DNA of 64,000 nucleotides, taken from Bacilli bacterium. Its GTDB lineage: Bacteria; Bacillota_I; Bacilli_A; RF39; UBA660. Made by a program: the position numbers and the translations under genes. Below the pieces are notes generated by a model. That model was not told where the DNA came from, ran no database searches, and saw only the letters and a list, made by a program, of their open reading frames with translations. The stretch's first letter is position 1. Each line of letters starts with the position of its first letter. This document shows, in pieces, positions 10,601-18,418 of the stretch. The DNA is taken from NCBI GenBank assembly GCA_017511805.1, contig JAFWJA010000002.1, positions 43,620 through 107,619 of the forward strand, written 5' to 3'.

Positions 10601-11601
10601 ATGGTGGAAGTGCAGTACAAAGTCAAACAATTAGTTATGGAGGAAAAGTTATTCAACCAGCTAATCCAACAAAAGAAAATTATACATTTAAACATTGGAG
10701 TACAAGTGAAAATGGAACAGCATATAACTTTAATACAGCAGTAACAGATGATATGACATTACATGCAGTATGGGAGAAAAATACGTATACAGTAACGTTT
10801 AATACACATGGAGGATCTGAAATAGAATCACAAACAGTAACGCATGGTGGAAAGGCTACGCAACCAACCCCACCAACAAGAACTGGATATAATTTTATAA
10901 GATGGAGTCTAACAGAGAATGGACCTGAATACAGTTTTGATACAGCAGTAACAGGAAATATAACATTACATGCAGTATGGGAGAAAAAGACGTATACAGT
11001 AACGTTTAATACACATGGAGGATCTGAAATAGAATCACAAACAGTAACGCATGGAGGAAAGGCTACGCAACCAACCCCACCAACAAGAACTGGATATAAT
11101 TTCATAAGATGGAGTCTAACAGAGAATGGAACAGCATATGACTTTAATACAATAGTAACAGGTGATATGACTCTATATGCAGTATGGACACAAAATAGTA
11201 TTCAAATTAAAGATGAAACAAATATGTATATAAGAGATGGTAAGTTCTATGTAAGACCAACTGAATTATTATATATAGATAAAAATACTATATTTACTAA
11301 TTTAGTATCTACATCAGGAGTAAATATATATGATAAAGATAATAATGTAGTTACAGATGGTACTGCATCTATCGCAACAGGTTATAAAATATCTTCAGGA
11401 GAAACAAATTACACAATAATAATATATGGTGATATCGACTTAAATGGTGTAGTAAACAGTAATGATTTAAGACTAGAGTATAATCATATTACCGCTGGAC
11501 TTAATCTAGGAGAATTAAGTCTATCAGCAGCTGATTATGATGGTGATGGAATTGTAGGAGTTAACGATTTAAGAAATATTTATATGCTAATAACACATTA
11601 A
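7621..11601 (+). CDS. Papain-family (C1) cysteine peptidase with four B-repeats and dockerin
   Basis: The protein has 1326 residues and the same architecture as its neighbours. It shows an N-terminal membrane segment (about 6-28), a shorter family-specific region, and a papain domain with Cys259 (QMSTPLC), His408 (NHAVSVIGWDD) and Asn440 (KNSWG, the most papain-like of the set). A lectin-like region, an Ig-like segment (about nt 9530-9800) and four B-repeats (10372-10565, 10570-10775, 10780-10980, 10985-11185) follow, then the linker module and a dockerin (11427-11601; DIDLNGVVNSNDL and DYDGDGIVGVNDL). The last two B-repeats are nearly identical to each other and to one in the upstream gene, which points to recent duplication or gene conversion. 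Predicted active and secreted or surface-held. Confidence 0.9.
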   Translation: MNDKRKLIIYLAISFVLLLFFILIILSKSGILFKLNADTSKLINNTNININFKKEDKKIVIDNKNNSSLQYQLVDVDFITANNVRLIIKNRDYNINEYNKYKEKDSSRIDLINNKINSIIDESNNELNEIVNDISLSDNWISVENNEINVTEDGKDKLIFVKDSNDYYVYSSINSKEILDIEECPMSEEYIKYTLLSAEEKKEMEIVPSICEETIEETDDRRTVDGATYPSKYPENFGTDEFFNNTKIKVKNQMSTPLCVAFASISSLESYLLNKYNEPFYFSERYTANKITRPAGGDENPIGNRTDLDGGITNDEILKSIGFYGAVYEDELPWVNNKYYSLSEINKESVVNVKEILEKGGSTCSASKIEEIKEYITKYGAVRVDIYHHSTYNNYGSYYYDGSEAINHAVSVIGWDDNYPKEKFKTGNQPSRNGAFIVKNSWGAAWNRGINGYFYISYDDVNVCKNILSVQDVDFNLPDNQYFYDYGGSISNVYMSSDLLNKIYYYAIKIDRKDPNEKLAMVKYQLKSSETVNFYITNKSSFNNKTLIGTEQGHSGINTFEFETPIDFPYSSFYLIIQISDDKKLMLQNYPTSTEDRSGKMFYSKDGSTFYDMANDNYSPLLAAYSIIDNSSTNDTTKPKVNISGGGIQKTGGGEVTLMCSDNTGITGYYFGTTNPSTSSMTTTANMDKLTSSGLVKTGLAAGKYYLGCKDAAGNYDVDDITIRKFNVNELLMNVDGSEYPCDNTNYSQISTTPYYVRDGGSITLTYINNDGDKYYFENSYTKPIEADVFKGYSSSYSSSPPSISSTVSNIKINNLTYYMWYTRATYRIKVTSGDNGSITVTSNTNNDTTVTVPAGSTKYINIYHGDTLNVVATPNSGYHLDSWGGNYISGSNATVVGPEVTKELTISGTFSDQVPNYTVTFDSKGGSTVASQTIQSGGKATKPSDPTKTGYTFKHWSTTDGGTAYDFNTAITGNLTLYAVWQINTYTVTFNTHGGSAVQSQTISYGGKVIQPANPTKENYTFKHWSTSENGTAYNFNTAVTDDMTLHAVWEKNTYTVTFNTHGGSEIESQTVTHGGKATQPTPPTRTGYNFIRWSLTENGPEYSFDTAVTGNITLHAVWEKKTYTVTFNTHGGSEIESQTVTHGGKATQPTPPTRTGYNFIRWSLTENGTAYDFNTIVTGDMTLYAVWTQNSIQIKDETNMYIRDGKFYVRPTELLYIDKNTIFTNLVSTSGVNIYDKDNNVVTDGTASIATGYKISSGETNYTIIIYGDIDLNGVVNSNDLRLEYNHITAGLNLGELSLSAADYDGDGIVGVNDLRNIYMLITH

Positions 11602-11609
11602 AATCATAT

Positions 11610-11636
11610 AAGAAGCATTTAATGCTTCTTTTTTTT
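11610..11636 (+). terminator. Rho-independent terminator after third peptidase gene
   Basis: The same AAGAAGCAT / ATGCTTCTT stem and T-run as at 7556-7582. Confidence 0.85.
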
Positions 11637-11643
11637 ATATTTA

Positions 11644-11652
11644 TGGTATAAT
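11644..11652 (+). promoter_or_regulatory. Extended -10 promoter of fourth peptidase gene
   Basis: TGG-TATAAT with no clear -35 box, as at 7590-7598. AGGAGA (11659-11664) precedes the ATG at 11674. Confidence 0.6.
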
Positions 11653-11673
11653 TAAAATAGGAGAATACGTAGT

Positions 11674-14600
11674 ATGAAGAAGAATAAAAAAAATACAATT
11701 AGTTTAGTTATATCTTTTATATTATTAGTTAGCTTTTTAATAATAATTTTTAGTAAGTCTAATATGTTTAATAAACTATTTGGTAACATTAGTAATGTGA
11801 TTAATTCTTCAGATGTTAGTATTAAGTTCAAAACAGTAAATAATAATATCATTATAGAAAGTGATTTATCTAATTTAAAATATCAAATAATAGAATCTGA
11901 TTTTGATACTGTTAATCAAGTAAGATTAGCAATCAAAGAAAGAGATAATTTTATAAAAGGATATGATAAATACATAGATCAGTATGATGATTCAGATTTA
12001 ATAAATAGATTTAAAAATGGTAAAGATAAAATAGTTACAAGTACTAATGAAAAAATAAATAAAATACTAGGTGATCTATCATTAAACAATAATTGGATAA
12101 ATTTAGAAAATAATATAATTTCATTAAATGATGACAATAAAGATAGATTAATATTTGTTAGTGAAAATGGCAAGAATTATATATACTATTCAATAAAATC
12201 AAAGGAATTATTAAATTTTGAAGATTGTCCAATTAGTGAGGCATATTTAAAATATACAATTTTAACAGATGAGGAAAGAAAAGAAAGAGGTTATATACCT
12301 CCTTATTGTGAAGTAAATGAAGAAATAGAAGAAAAGATAGTAGATGATGGAATTATAGATGGTTCAATTGAATCAGATATTGCATCATCAAAATATCCAT
12401 CAAATTTTGGAACAAATGAATATTTTAATACTACTTTAAGAAAAATTAAGAATCAGGGCCAAACACCAAATTGTGTTATGTATGGTACGACAGCTTCTTT
12501 AGAAGATTATTTATTAAAAAAGTATAATCAACCATATTATTTTTCTGAAAGATATGCAGCTTATAAAATGTCTAGACCATTTAAGGATGGAGTTAATCAA
12601 ATAGGAGCAAGAACTGACTTAGTAGATGGTGGATTTAGAACATGGACTGCCGCTAGATTTTTAGGTTATTATGGTCCTGTTTATGAGGATGAAATGCCAT
12701 TTATAGATTCAACTGATTCTATTTATTTATCTGAAATAACAGATAAAATACCAAAAGTAGATGTAAATAAAGTATTATTAAGCTATACTCTTTCGTTAGA
12801 TAAATTAAAAGAATATATAGTAAAATATGGCGGAGTAGCAGCAACAATATGTTGGAGTTCTACCTATATAAAGAACGGCAATTATTTCTATTCAGGATGT
12901 CCTATAGCAGATTCAACTCATAAAATAACAATTATTGGTTGGGATGATAATTATCCTGCTTCAAATTTTAATAATGCATCAGGGGTACCTAGTGGTAATG
13001 GAGCATATATAGTTAAAAATTCTTTTGGCACTCGTCCAGATCACCTAAATGGATATTTTTATATGTCATATGATCAAGCAATTACAGATTTTATATCTGT
13101 TCAAGATGCAGATTTTTCTTTTTCTGATAATAAATATCTATATGATTATGGGGGATATGAAAAATCACCTTCCACTACTATAGTTTATGATGCCATAAAA
13201 TTTGAAAAAAAGAATTCTAAAGAAAAATTAACTAAAATTAGATTTTCTTCAGATGGTAGTAATAATGTTGAAATATATTTAATTAATGATGGAAGTAAAT
13301 CATTAAAGATTAGTAATGCAACATTAATAGGACAAATGGAAGCTACGAAGGGCATTAATACCTATGAACTTGATACTCCAATAGAATTAAATTATAGTAG
13401 TTCTTATATAATTATTAAATCGGGTAAAATAATTCAACTTTCATCCCCTTCTTATAGTTCAATACCATCAGGAAAGATGTTTTATTCTACAGATGGTAAT
13501 ACTTTTGTTGATTCTAAAGATGATGGCAGTACACTATTAATTGCGGCATACACAGATGATATTAATACTTCTGATACAACAAAACCAGTAGCGGTTATCG
13601 CAGGTGGAGAAAGTCCAAAAGAAAATTCACAAACACTTTTACTTCAATGTAGGGATAAAGAAGGAGTAACAGGATATTATTATGGTACTACAAGACCATC
13701 TTTATCAAATATGACTAATACTACAAATCTGGATAAAATTAATAATGAAGGTATAACTACAACTATAAATAATACAGGAACATATTATTTAGGTTGTAGA
13801 GATGCTGCAGGTAACTATGAAGTAACTAGTGCAGTTATTAAGAATTTAACAATGACTACGATGACTCAAAAATTTTCAGGAAATAAAACACCATATAATA
13901 CGGATAATTATGATGAATATGTAACAAAGTCATATCTAGTAAGAAAAGGCGTTAATATTAGGATTGTAACAAATTATACAAAACCTGATAATATAAATTA
14001 TAGTTATGTAGGTTATGCGACAGAATTAAGTGGAACACCAAATACTGATCCTACTGATATTGTAATATCAGATGATATACATATTTATTCTTGGTTTAAT
14101 ATTGAAGATTTAAATATTATGATATCTAGTGGTCCAAATGGTTCATTAAAGGTAGAAACTATCATGCAGCAAAATAATAGCGTAACAGTTAATGCCAATT
14201 CAAGAGGTAATATAAGTGTTAAACCAGGTGATACATTAAAAATAACAGCAATTCCAAATTCGGGGTACAAACTTGATTCATGGAGTCTTAGCGGTATAAG
14301 TGGAAGTTCATCACCATCTTATATTCATAATAATACGTCACATGGTTTATTGTCAGCTAGCTTTAGTAATTCTATAACTACTTATGATGTAACATACAAA
14401 AATGGTAATGAAACGTATGGTGAAGTTCAATCTGTTAAAAAAGGTACTGTAGCGTCCAAACCAATAGATCCGACTAACGGAAATAAAAAATTCTTATATT
14501 GGAGTACTACAGATGGAGGAACAGAATATAATTTTAGTAACGCAGTTAATAGTAATTTAACGTTATATGCAGTATATGAAGAACCAATTGTTAATTATAC

Positions 14601-15411
14601 AGTAACATTTAATTCTAAAGGTGGATCATCAGTTGCGTCACAAACTATACAATCTGGTGGAAAGGCAACTAAACCAAGTAATCCAACAAAAACAGGATAT
14701 ACATTTAAACATTGGAGTACTACAGATGGAGGAACTGCATATGACTTTAATACTGCGATAACAGGAAATCTAACACTATATGCAGTGTGGGATATAAAAC
14801 AATATACAGTAACATTTGATTCAACAGGTGGATCATCGGTTGCGTCACAAACAGTAAACTATAATGAAAAGGCAACAAAACCAAGTAATCCGACAAAAAC
14901 AGAATATACATTTAAACATTGGAGTACAAGTGAAAATGGAACAGCATATGACTTTAATACAATAGTAACAGGTGATATGACTCTATATGCAGTATGGACA
15001 CAAAATAGTATTCAAATTAAAGATGAAACAAATATGTATATAAGAGATGGTAAGTTCTATGTAAGACCAACTGAATTATTATATATAGATAAGAATACTA
15101 TATTTACTAATTTAGTATCTACATCAGGAGTAAATATATATGATAAAGATAATAATGTAGTTTCAGATGGTACTGCATCTATCGCAACAGGTTATAAAAT
15201 TTCATCAGGAGAAAAGAATTATACTATAGTAATATATGGAGATATTGACTTAGATGGAACAGTAACAAGTAATGATTTAAGACTAGAGTATAATCATATT
15301 ACCGCTGGACTTAATCTAGGAGAATTAAGTCTATCAGCCGCAGACTTTGATGGCGATGGAATAGTAGGAGTTAACGATTTAAGAAATATTTATATGCTTA
15401 TAACACACTAA
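11674..15411 (+). CDS. Papain-family (C1) cysteine peptidase with three B-repeats and dockerin
   Basis: The protein has 1245 residues: an N-terminal membrane segment (about 8-27), a family-specific region, and a papain domain with Cys267 (QGQTPNC, the classic papain Gln-Gly form), His416 (THKITIIGWDD) and Asn449 (KNSFG). The residue after the catalytic His is Lys rather than the Ala seen in the other copies. A lectin-like region, an Ig-like segment and three B-repeats (about nt 14385-14580, 14594-14790, 14800-15000) lead to the linker module and a dockerin (15237-15411; DIDLDGTVTSNDL and DFDGDGIVGVNDL). The last 400 bases or so are almost identical to the end of the upstream gene. Predicted active extracellular protease. 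Confidence 0.9.
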   Translation: MKKNKKNTISLVISFILLVSFLIIIFSKSNMFNKLFGNISNVINSSDVSIKFKTVNNNIIIESDLSNLKYQIIESDFDTVNQVRLAIKERDNFIKGYDKYIDQYDDSDLINRFKNGKDKIVTSTNEKINKILGDLSLNNNWINLENNIISLNDDNKDRLIFVSENGKNYIYYSIKSKELLNFEDCPISEAYLKYTILTDEERKERGYIPPYCEVNEEIEEKIVDDGIIDGSIESDIASSKYPSNFGTNEYFNTTLRKIKNQGQTPNCVMYGTTASLEDYLLKKYNQPYYFSERYAAYKMSRPFKDGVNQIGARTDLVDGGFRTWTAARFLGYYGPVYEDEMPFIDSTDSIYLSEITDKIPKVDVNKVLLSYTLSLDKLKEYIVKYGGVAATICWSSTYIKNGNYFYSGCPIADSTHKITIIGWDDNYPASNFNNASGVPSGNGAYIVKNSFGTRPDHLNGYFYMSYDQAITDFISVQDADFSFSDNKYLYDYGGYEKSPSTTIVYDAIKFEKKNSKEKLTKIRFSSDGSNNVEIYLINDGSKSLKISNATLIGQMEATKGINTYELDTPIELNYSSSYIIIKSGKIIQLSSPSYSSIPSGKMFYSTDGNTFVDSKDDGSTLLIAAYTDDINTSDTTKPVAVIAGGESPKENSQTLLLQCRDKEGVTGYYYGTTRPSLSNMTNTTNLDKINNEGITTTINNTGTYYLGCRDAAGNYEVTSAVIKNLTMTTMTQKFSGNKTPYNTDNYDEYVTKSYLVRKGVNIRIVTNYTKPDNINYSYVGYATELSGTPNTDPTDIVISDDIHIYSWFNIEDLNIMISSGPNGSLKVETIMQQNNSVTVNANSRGNISVKPGDTLKITAIPNSGYKLDSWSLSGISGSSSPSYIHNNTSHGLLSASFSNSITTYDVTYKNGNETYGEVQSVKKGTVASKPIDPTNGNKKFLYWSTTDGGTEYNFSNAVNSNLTLYAVYEEPIVNYTVTFNSKGGSSVASQTIQSGGKATKPSNPTKTGYTFKHWSTTDGGTAYDFNTAITGNLTLYAVWDIKQYTVTFDSTGGSSVASQTVNYNEKATKPSNPTKTEYTFKHWSTSENGTAYDFNTIVTGDMTLYAVWTQNSIQIKDETNMYIRDGKFYVRPTELLYIDKNTIFTNLVSTSGVNIYDKDNNVVSDGTASIATGYKISSGEKNYTIVIYGDIDLDGTVTSNDLRLEYNHITAGLNLGELSLSAADFDGDGIVGVNDLRNIYMLITH
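15005..15411 (+). repeat. Homogenised 3' end (linker plus dockerin) of peptidase genes
   Basis: This stretch is nearly identical to 11193-11601 and very similar to 7134-7547. The match to the middle copy starts even earlier, at about 14925, inside the last B-repeat. Confidence 0.88.
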
Positions 15412-15438
15412 AAACAAAGTAATTTACTTTGTTTTTTT
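15412..15438 (+). terminator. Rho-independent terminator ending the peptidase cluster
   Basis: The 10-bp stem AAACAAAGTA / TACTTTGTTT with a 3-base loop is followed by a T-run, immediately after the stop codon. Confidence 0.85.
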
Positions 15439-15493
15439 AGACTATAAAACAGGCTAATAATATTATTATTCATATTATGTACTAGGTGATTAA

Positions 15494-15754
15494 ATGGAAG
15501 TACAATTAAATGATTTAAAACCAGAATATAACATTATTGATATTAGAGATAGATATTCATATGATATAGATCATGTTTATAATTCTATTAATATACCTAT
15601 GTATGAATTATTAAATAATTACCAGTATTACCTAAATAAAAATGATACTTATTATATATATTGTAAGAGTGGAATTAGAAGTAAAAAAACTTGTAATATT
15701 TTAAATATGTTTGGTTACAATGTAATTAATGTTAAAGATGGTTTTGGAAAATAA
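15494..15754 (+). CDS. Single-domain rhodanese-like protein
   Basis: The 86-residue protein is a single rhodanese domain. The active-site loop reads CKSGIR, with the persulfide-carrying Cys57 and Arg62. The N-terminal IIDIRD motif and the later INVKDGF segment are typical of the fold. Such proteins (PspE/GlpE type) move sulfane sulfur to an acceptor in the cytoplasm. At 86 residues it is slightly shorter than most (about 100). It sits alone between two terminators with its own -10 (TATTAT, 15473-15478) and AGGTGA ribosome site. The physiological acceptor cannot be told. Confidence 0.85.
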   Translation: MEVQLNDLKPEYNIIDIRDRYSYDIDHVYNSINIPMYELLNNYQYYLNKNDTYYIYCKSGIRSKKTCNILNMFGYNVINVKDGFGK

Positions 15755-15787
15755 ATAAGTTATTTTAATATAACTTATTTTATTTTT
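15754..15787 (+). terminator. Terminator after rhodanese gene
   Basis: The stem AATAAGTTA / TAACTTATT with an 8-base loop is followed by a T-rich run. Confidence 0.7.
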
Positions 15788-15799
15788 ATAAAAAATAGG

Positions 15800-15805
15800 T
15801 ATAAT
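15800..15805 (+). promoter_or_regulatory. -10 box for the DedA-rmuC pair
   Basis: TATAAT lies 17 bases before the ATG at 15823, with AGGAGG at 15812-15817 between them. No convincing -35 box. Confidence 0.5.
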
Positions 15806-15822
15806 TATTGTAGGAGGAAGTT

Positions 15823-16392
15823 ATGCAAGAATGGGTCGATCAAGCAGTTGAATTTTTAACAGGATTACTAGCTAGTTTTGGTATATTCTCTGGCTTTTTT
15901 ATCATTTTTTTAGAATCAATTATACCTATACTTCCATTAGGTCTATTTGTATCATTAAATGTTATTACTTTTGGTAGTGTTTTAGGTACAATAATCTCAT
16001 GGTTAGGAGCAATTGTAGGTTCTATGACTTCATTTTTTATATCTAGAAAAATAGGAGATCATTTTACTAAAAAGTTTAAAGATAAAGAAAAAATAGAAGC
16101 CTTTAGAAAAAAGATAGATAAATTATCTTATCCAAATCTAGTTTTATTAATAGCGGTTCCTTTTACACCACAATTTGCGGTAAATATAGGCGCAGGTTTA
16201 TCTAAAATGGATAAGAAAAAATTCTTTGCGGCTTTAATAATTGGTAAACTTCCACTAGTATATTTCTGGGGATTTATAGGAAAGAGTTTATTAGAAAGTA
16301 TAACTGATCCCGCAGTTATAGCTCAAATATTATTTATGTTATTACTTGCGTATTTAGTTAGTAGAATAGCAAATAAATTTATGAAGGAGTAG
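15823..16392 (+). CDS. DedA / VTT-domain family membrane protein
   Basis: The 189-residue hydrophobic protein has the hallmarks of the DedA (SNARE-associated, VTT) family. An early acidic residue lies in FLESIIPILPLG (about 29-40), followed by a Gly-rich helix (LGAIVGSMTSFFISRKIG). A second motif, IAVPFTPQFAVNIGAG (about 109-124), contains the membrane-re-entrant region, and a final helix precedes NKFMKE. DedA-type proteins are now linked to lipid-carrier flipping and envelope homeostasis, which would suit the polysaccharide operon downstream, but the exact substrate here is unknown. It is co-transcribed with rmuC: the rmuC ribosome site overlaps the end of this gene. Confidence 0.85.
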   Translation: MQEWVDQAVEFLTGLLASFGIFSGFFIIFLESIIPILPLGLFVSLNVITFGSVLGTIISWLGAIVGSMTSFFISRKIGDHFTKKFKDKEKIEAFRKKIDKLSYPNLVLLIAVPFTPQFAVNIGAGLSKMDKKKFFAALIIGKLPLVYFWGFIGKSLLESITDPAVIAQILFMLLLAYLVSRIANKFMKE

Positions 16393-16397
16393 ATATT

Positions 16398-17471
16398 ATG
16401 GATTATATAATTATAGGTATTTTAGTATTAATAGTAGTACTTGTTACTATATCATTATTTAAAAATATTAATGAAGGTAAAATTACTGAAAGACTAGGTA
16501 ATTTAGAGACTAATGTTACTAAAGAACTAGGTGATTTTAAAAATGATATTAATAGAAATATGAATGATGATTTTAATAAACAAAATGAAAGAATAGATTA
16601 TAGATTAAATGTTATTAATAACAAGGTTAATGAAAGATTAGATGAGAACTTTGAAAAAACTAATAAAACATTTAATAATGTATTAGAAAAGTTAGCTAAG
16701 ATAGATGAAGCACAAAAGAAAATAGATAGTTTAAGTACTGATATAGTCTCACTTCAAAGTGTATTAACTGATAAAAAGAGTAGAGGTATATTTGGTGAAG
16801 TAAATCTAAGTCATATATTATCTTCTGTATTTGGAGATGGTAATAATAAGATATATCAAGAACAATATTCTTTTGATAATAATACAATTGCGGATGCGGT
16901 TTTATTCGCACCTGAACCACTTGGAGTAGTCGCTATAGACTCTAAATTTCCACTAGAAAACTACAGAATTATGGTTGATAAGAATAGAAGTAAGCTAGAT
17001 AGAGAAGCCGCTGAAAAACTATTTAAAAATGACGTAAAAAAGCATATAGACGCTATTTCATCAAAATATATCATTCCAGGTAAAACTTCTGACCAAGCAA
17101 TTATGTTTTTACCAGCAGAAGCTATATTCGCAGAACTAAATGCATATCATTCAGATATAATTGAATATGCATATAAAAAAAGAGTATGGATTACTAGTCC
17201 TACTACTCTTATGAGTACTCTAACTACTATTGAGGTTATTATTAAGAATCAAGAAAGAGATAAATACGCAAAAGTAATACAAGAAGAACTTGGTAAATTA
17301 TCACTTGAATTTGGTAGATATAAAGATAGATGGGATAAACTATCTAGATCAATTGAAACAGTTAGTAAAGATGTTCAAGATATACATACTACTACAGATA
17401 AGATTACAAAAAGATTTGATAGTATTAATAGAGTAGATATAGAAGAATTAGATTATAAAGAAAGTGATTAG
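16398..17471 (+). CDS. rmuC: RmuC-family DNA recombination protein
   Basis: The 357-residue protein matches RmuC: an N-terminal membrane helix (about 3-22), a long coiled coil (about 28-125), then the nuclease-like core containing KSRGIFGEVNLSHIL, ADAVLFAP and VVAIDSKFPLENY. A second coiled coil follows to the C-terminus. RmuC limits inversions and recombination at repeats in E. coli; the core is related to restriction-endonuclease-like folds. Its ribosome site GAAGGAG lies in the last codons of the DedA-type gene. The last 24 bases overlap the end of uppP on the other strand. Confidence 0.9.
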   Translation: MDYIIIGILVLIVVLVTISLFKNINEGKITERLGNLETNVTKELGDFKNDINRNMNDDFNKQNERIDYRLNVINNKVNERLDENFEKTNKTFNNVLEKLAKIDEAQKKIDSLSTDIVSLQSVLTDKKSRGIFGEVNLSHILSSVFGDGNNKIYQEQYSFDNNTIADAVLFAPEPLGVVAIDSKFPLENYRIMVDKNRSKLDREAAEKLFKNDVKKHIDAISSKYIIPGKTSDQAIMFLPAEAIFAELNAYHSDIIEYAYKKRVWITSPTTLMSTLTTIEVIIKNQERDKYAKVIQEELGKLSLEFGRYKDRWDKLSRSIETVSKDVQDIHTTTDKITKRFDSINRVDIEELDYKESD

Positions 17472-18167
17472 TCCTAGCACTAATGTATAAATGGAAAATA
17501 TTAATAATTTTCCATTTTTTATTACCTTAGAAAATAGAATAATAGATATATAAGTAAATATAGCGGATACTACTATAATAACTAGATACTCATTAATATT
17601 ACCACTAACATCTTCTATACCTAGTACTAAACTACCAATAGAAATAGGTATATAAAGCATAAATGAATAATCAAAAGCAGTTTCTCTTTCTAGATTCTGA
17701 TTAAGACCACCTATAATAGTAGAACCAGATCTACTTATCCCCGGAACTAATGCAACTGCTTGATATAGACCAATTATTAATGAATCTAAAATTGATACAT
17801 TATTCTTTTCTCCATTTTTATCTTTAACTAAATATAAAAATAGTGATGTAATAATAAAAGCAATACCAATTAATTTAGTATTAATATTACTTTCTAATAT
17901 ATCTTTAAATAATAATCCAAACATAACTGCGGGTATTGTACCTATAACTATTTTTATTATATAATTTTTATCTAAAAATATATCTTTAATTTTATGCCTG
18001 TAATAGATAATAACAGCTATTAATGATCCTGTATTAGCCATTATTTCAATTGTTAAACTACTTATATCTTTTCCAAGTATTTTACTAATTATATATAGAT
18101 GACCACTTGAAGAAATGGGTAATGCTTCAGTAAAACCTTGAACTATACCTAGTACTATATTTATCAT
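17448..18167 (-). CDS. uppP: Undecaprenyl-diphosphatase UppP (BacA)
   Basis: The 239-residue polytopic membrane protein carries both signature motifs: GFTEALPISSSGHL (11-24, with Glu14, Ser20-21, His23) and PGISRSGST (142-150, with Arg146). It dephosphorylates undecaprenyl pyrophosphate to the monophosphate carrier used for peptidoglycan and polysaccharide export, and confers bacitracin resistance when abundant. It is a little shorter than the usual 260-280 residues. The ribosome site AGGAGGT precedes the start. It converges on rmuC with a 24-bp coding overlap and diverges from the gene at 18209 across only 41 bases. Confidence 0.95.
   Translation of the reverse strand: MINIVLGIVQGFTEALPISSSGHLYIISKILGKDISSLTIEIMANTGSLIAVIIYYRHKIKDIFLDKNYIIKIVIGTIPAVMFGLLFKDILESNINTKLIGIAFIITSLFLYLVKDKNGEKNNVSILDSLIIGLYQAVALVPGISRSGSTIIGGLNQNLERETAFDYSFMLYIPISIGSLVLGIEDVSGNINEYLVIIVVSAIFTYISIILFSKVIKNGKLLIFSIYTLVLGLITFFII
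17489..17520 (+). terminator. rmuC terminator lying inside uppP
   Basis: The 11-bp perfect stem AAATGGAAAAT / ATTTTCCATTT with a 7-base loop and T-run sits 18 bases after the rmuC stop. The same DNA encodes, on the minus strand, the conserved C-terminal stretch of UppP (NGKLLIFSIYT). Confidence 0.7.
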
Positions 18168-18208
18168 ATTTACCTCCTAATTAAATATATAATAATATAG
18201 GTGATAAT
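18168..18208. promoter_or_regulatory. Compact divergent promoter region
   Basis: Forty-one AT-only-rich bases serve both strands. The plus strand shows TATAAT at 18188-18193 and AGGTGA before the ATG at 18209; the minus strand shows TATTAT/TATATT-like -10 sequences and AGGAGGT before uppP. Confidence 0.45.
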
Positions 18209-18418
18209 ATGTTTAGAACATTCTTATTCTTATTTGGTTTTGGACTTACGGTTATTAGTCTAAGTTATATTATTATTTATTTAAATTTATTAACAATTGG
18301 GTATAATTTTTTTGATTATGTTAATTTTATTATTAGAAGAATAGAATGTTTAAACATATTTGTAGGGATTGGTATATTAATATATGTTTTAGGAGGAAAA
18401 CATGAATTATGTTTATGA
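18209..18418 (+). CDS. Small hypothetical membrane protein
   Basis: The 69-residue protein has two predicted membrane helices (about 3-30 and 48-62) and no family I recognise. AGGTGA lies just upstream of the ATG. Its last 17 bases overlap the start of the next gene, suggesting translational coupling. Function unknown. Confidence 0.6.
   Translation: MFRTFLFLFGFGLTVISLSYIIIYLNLLTIGYNFFDYVNFIIRRIECLNIFVGIGILIYVLGGKHELCL

Larger units (their letters stand above)
11602..11673 (+). repeat. Duplicated terminator-promoter spacer, copy 2
   Basis: Second copy of the spacer at 7548-7620, with the same hairpin, TGGTATAAT and AGGAGA elements. Confidence 0.9.

Noticed and set aside
10680..11105. Minus-strand open frame with an internal repeat
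   Set aside because: It is the mirror of the duplicated B-repeats of the plus-strand peptidase; no ribosome site and no recognisable product.
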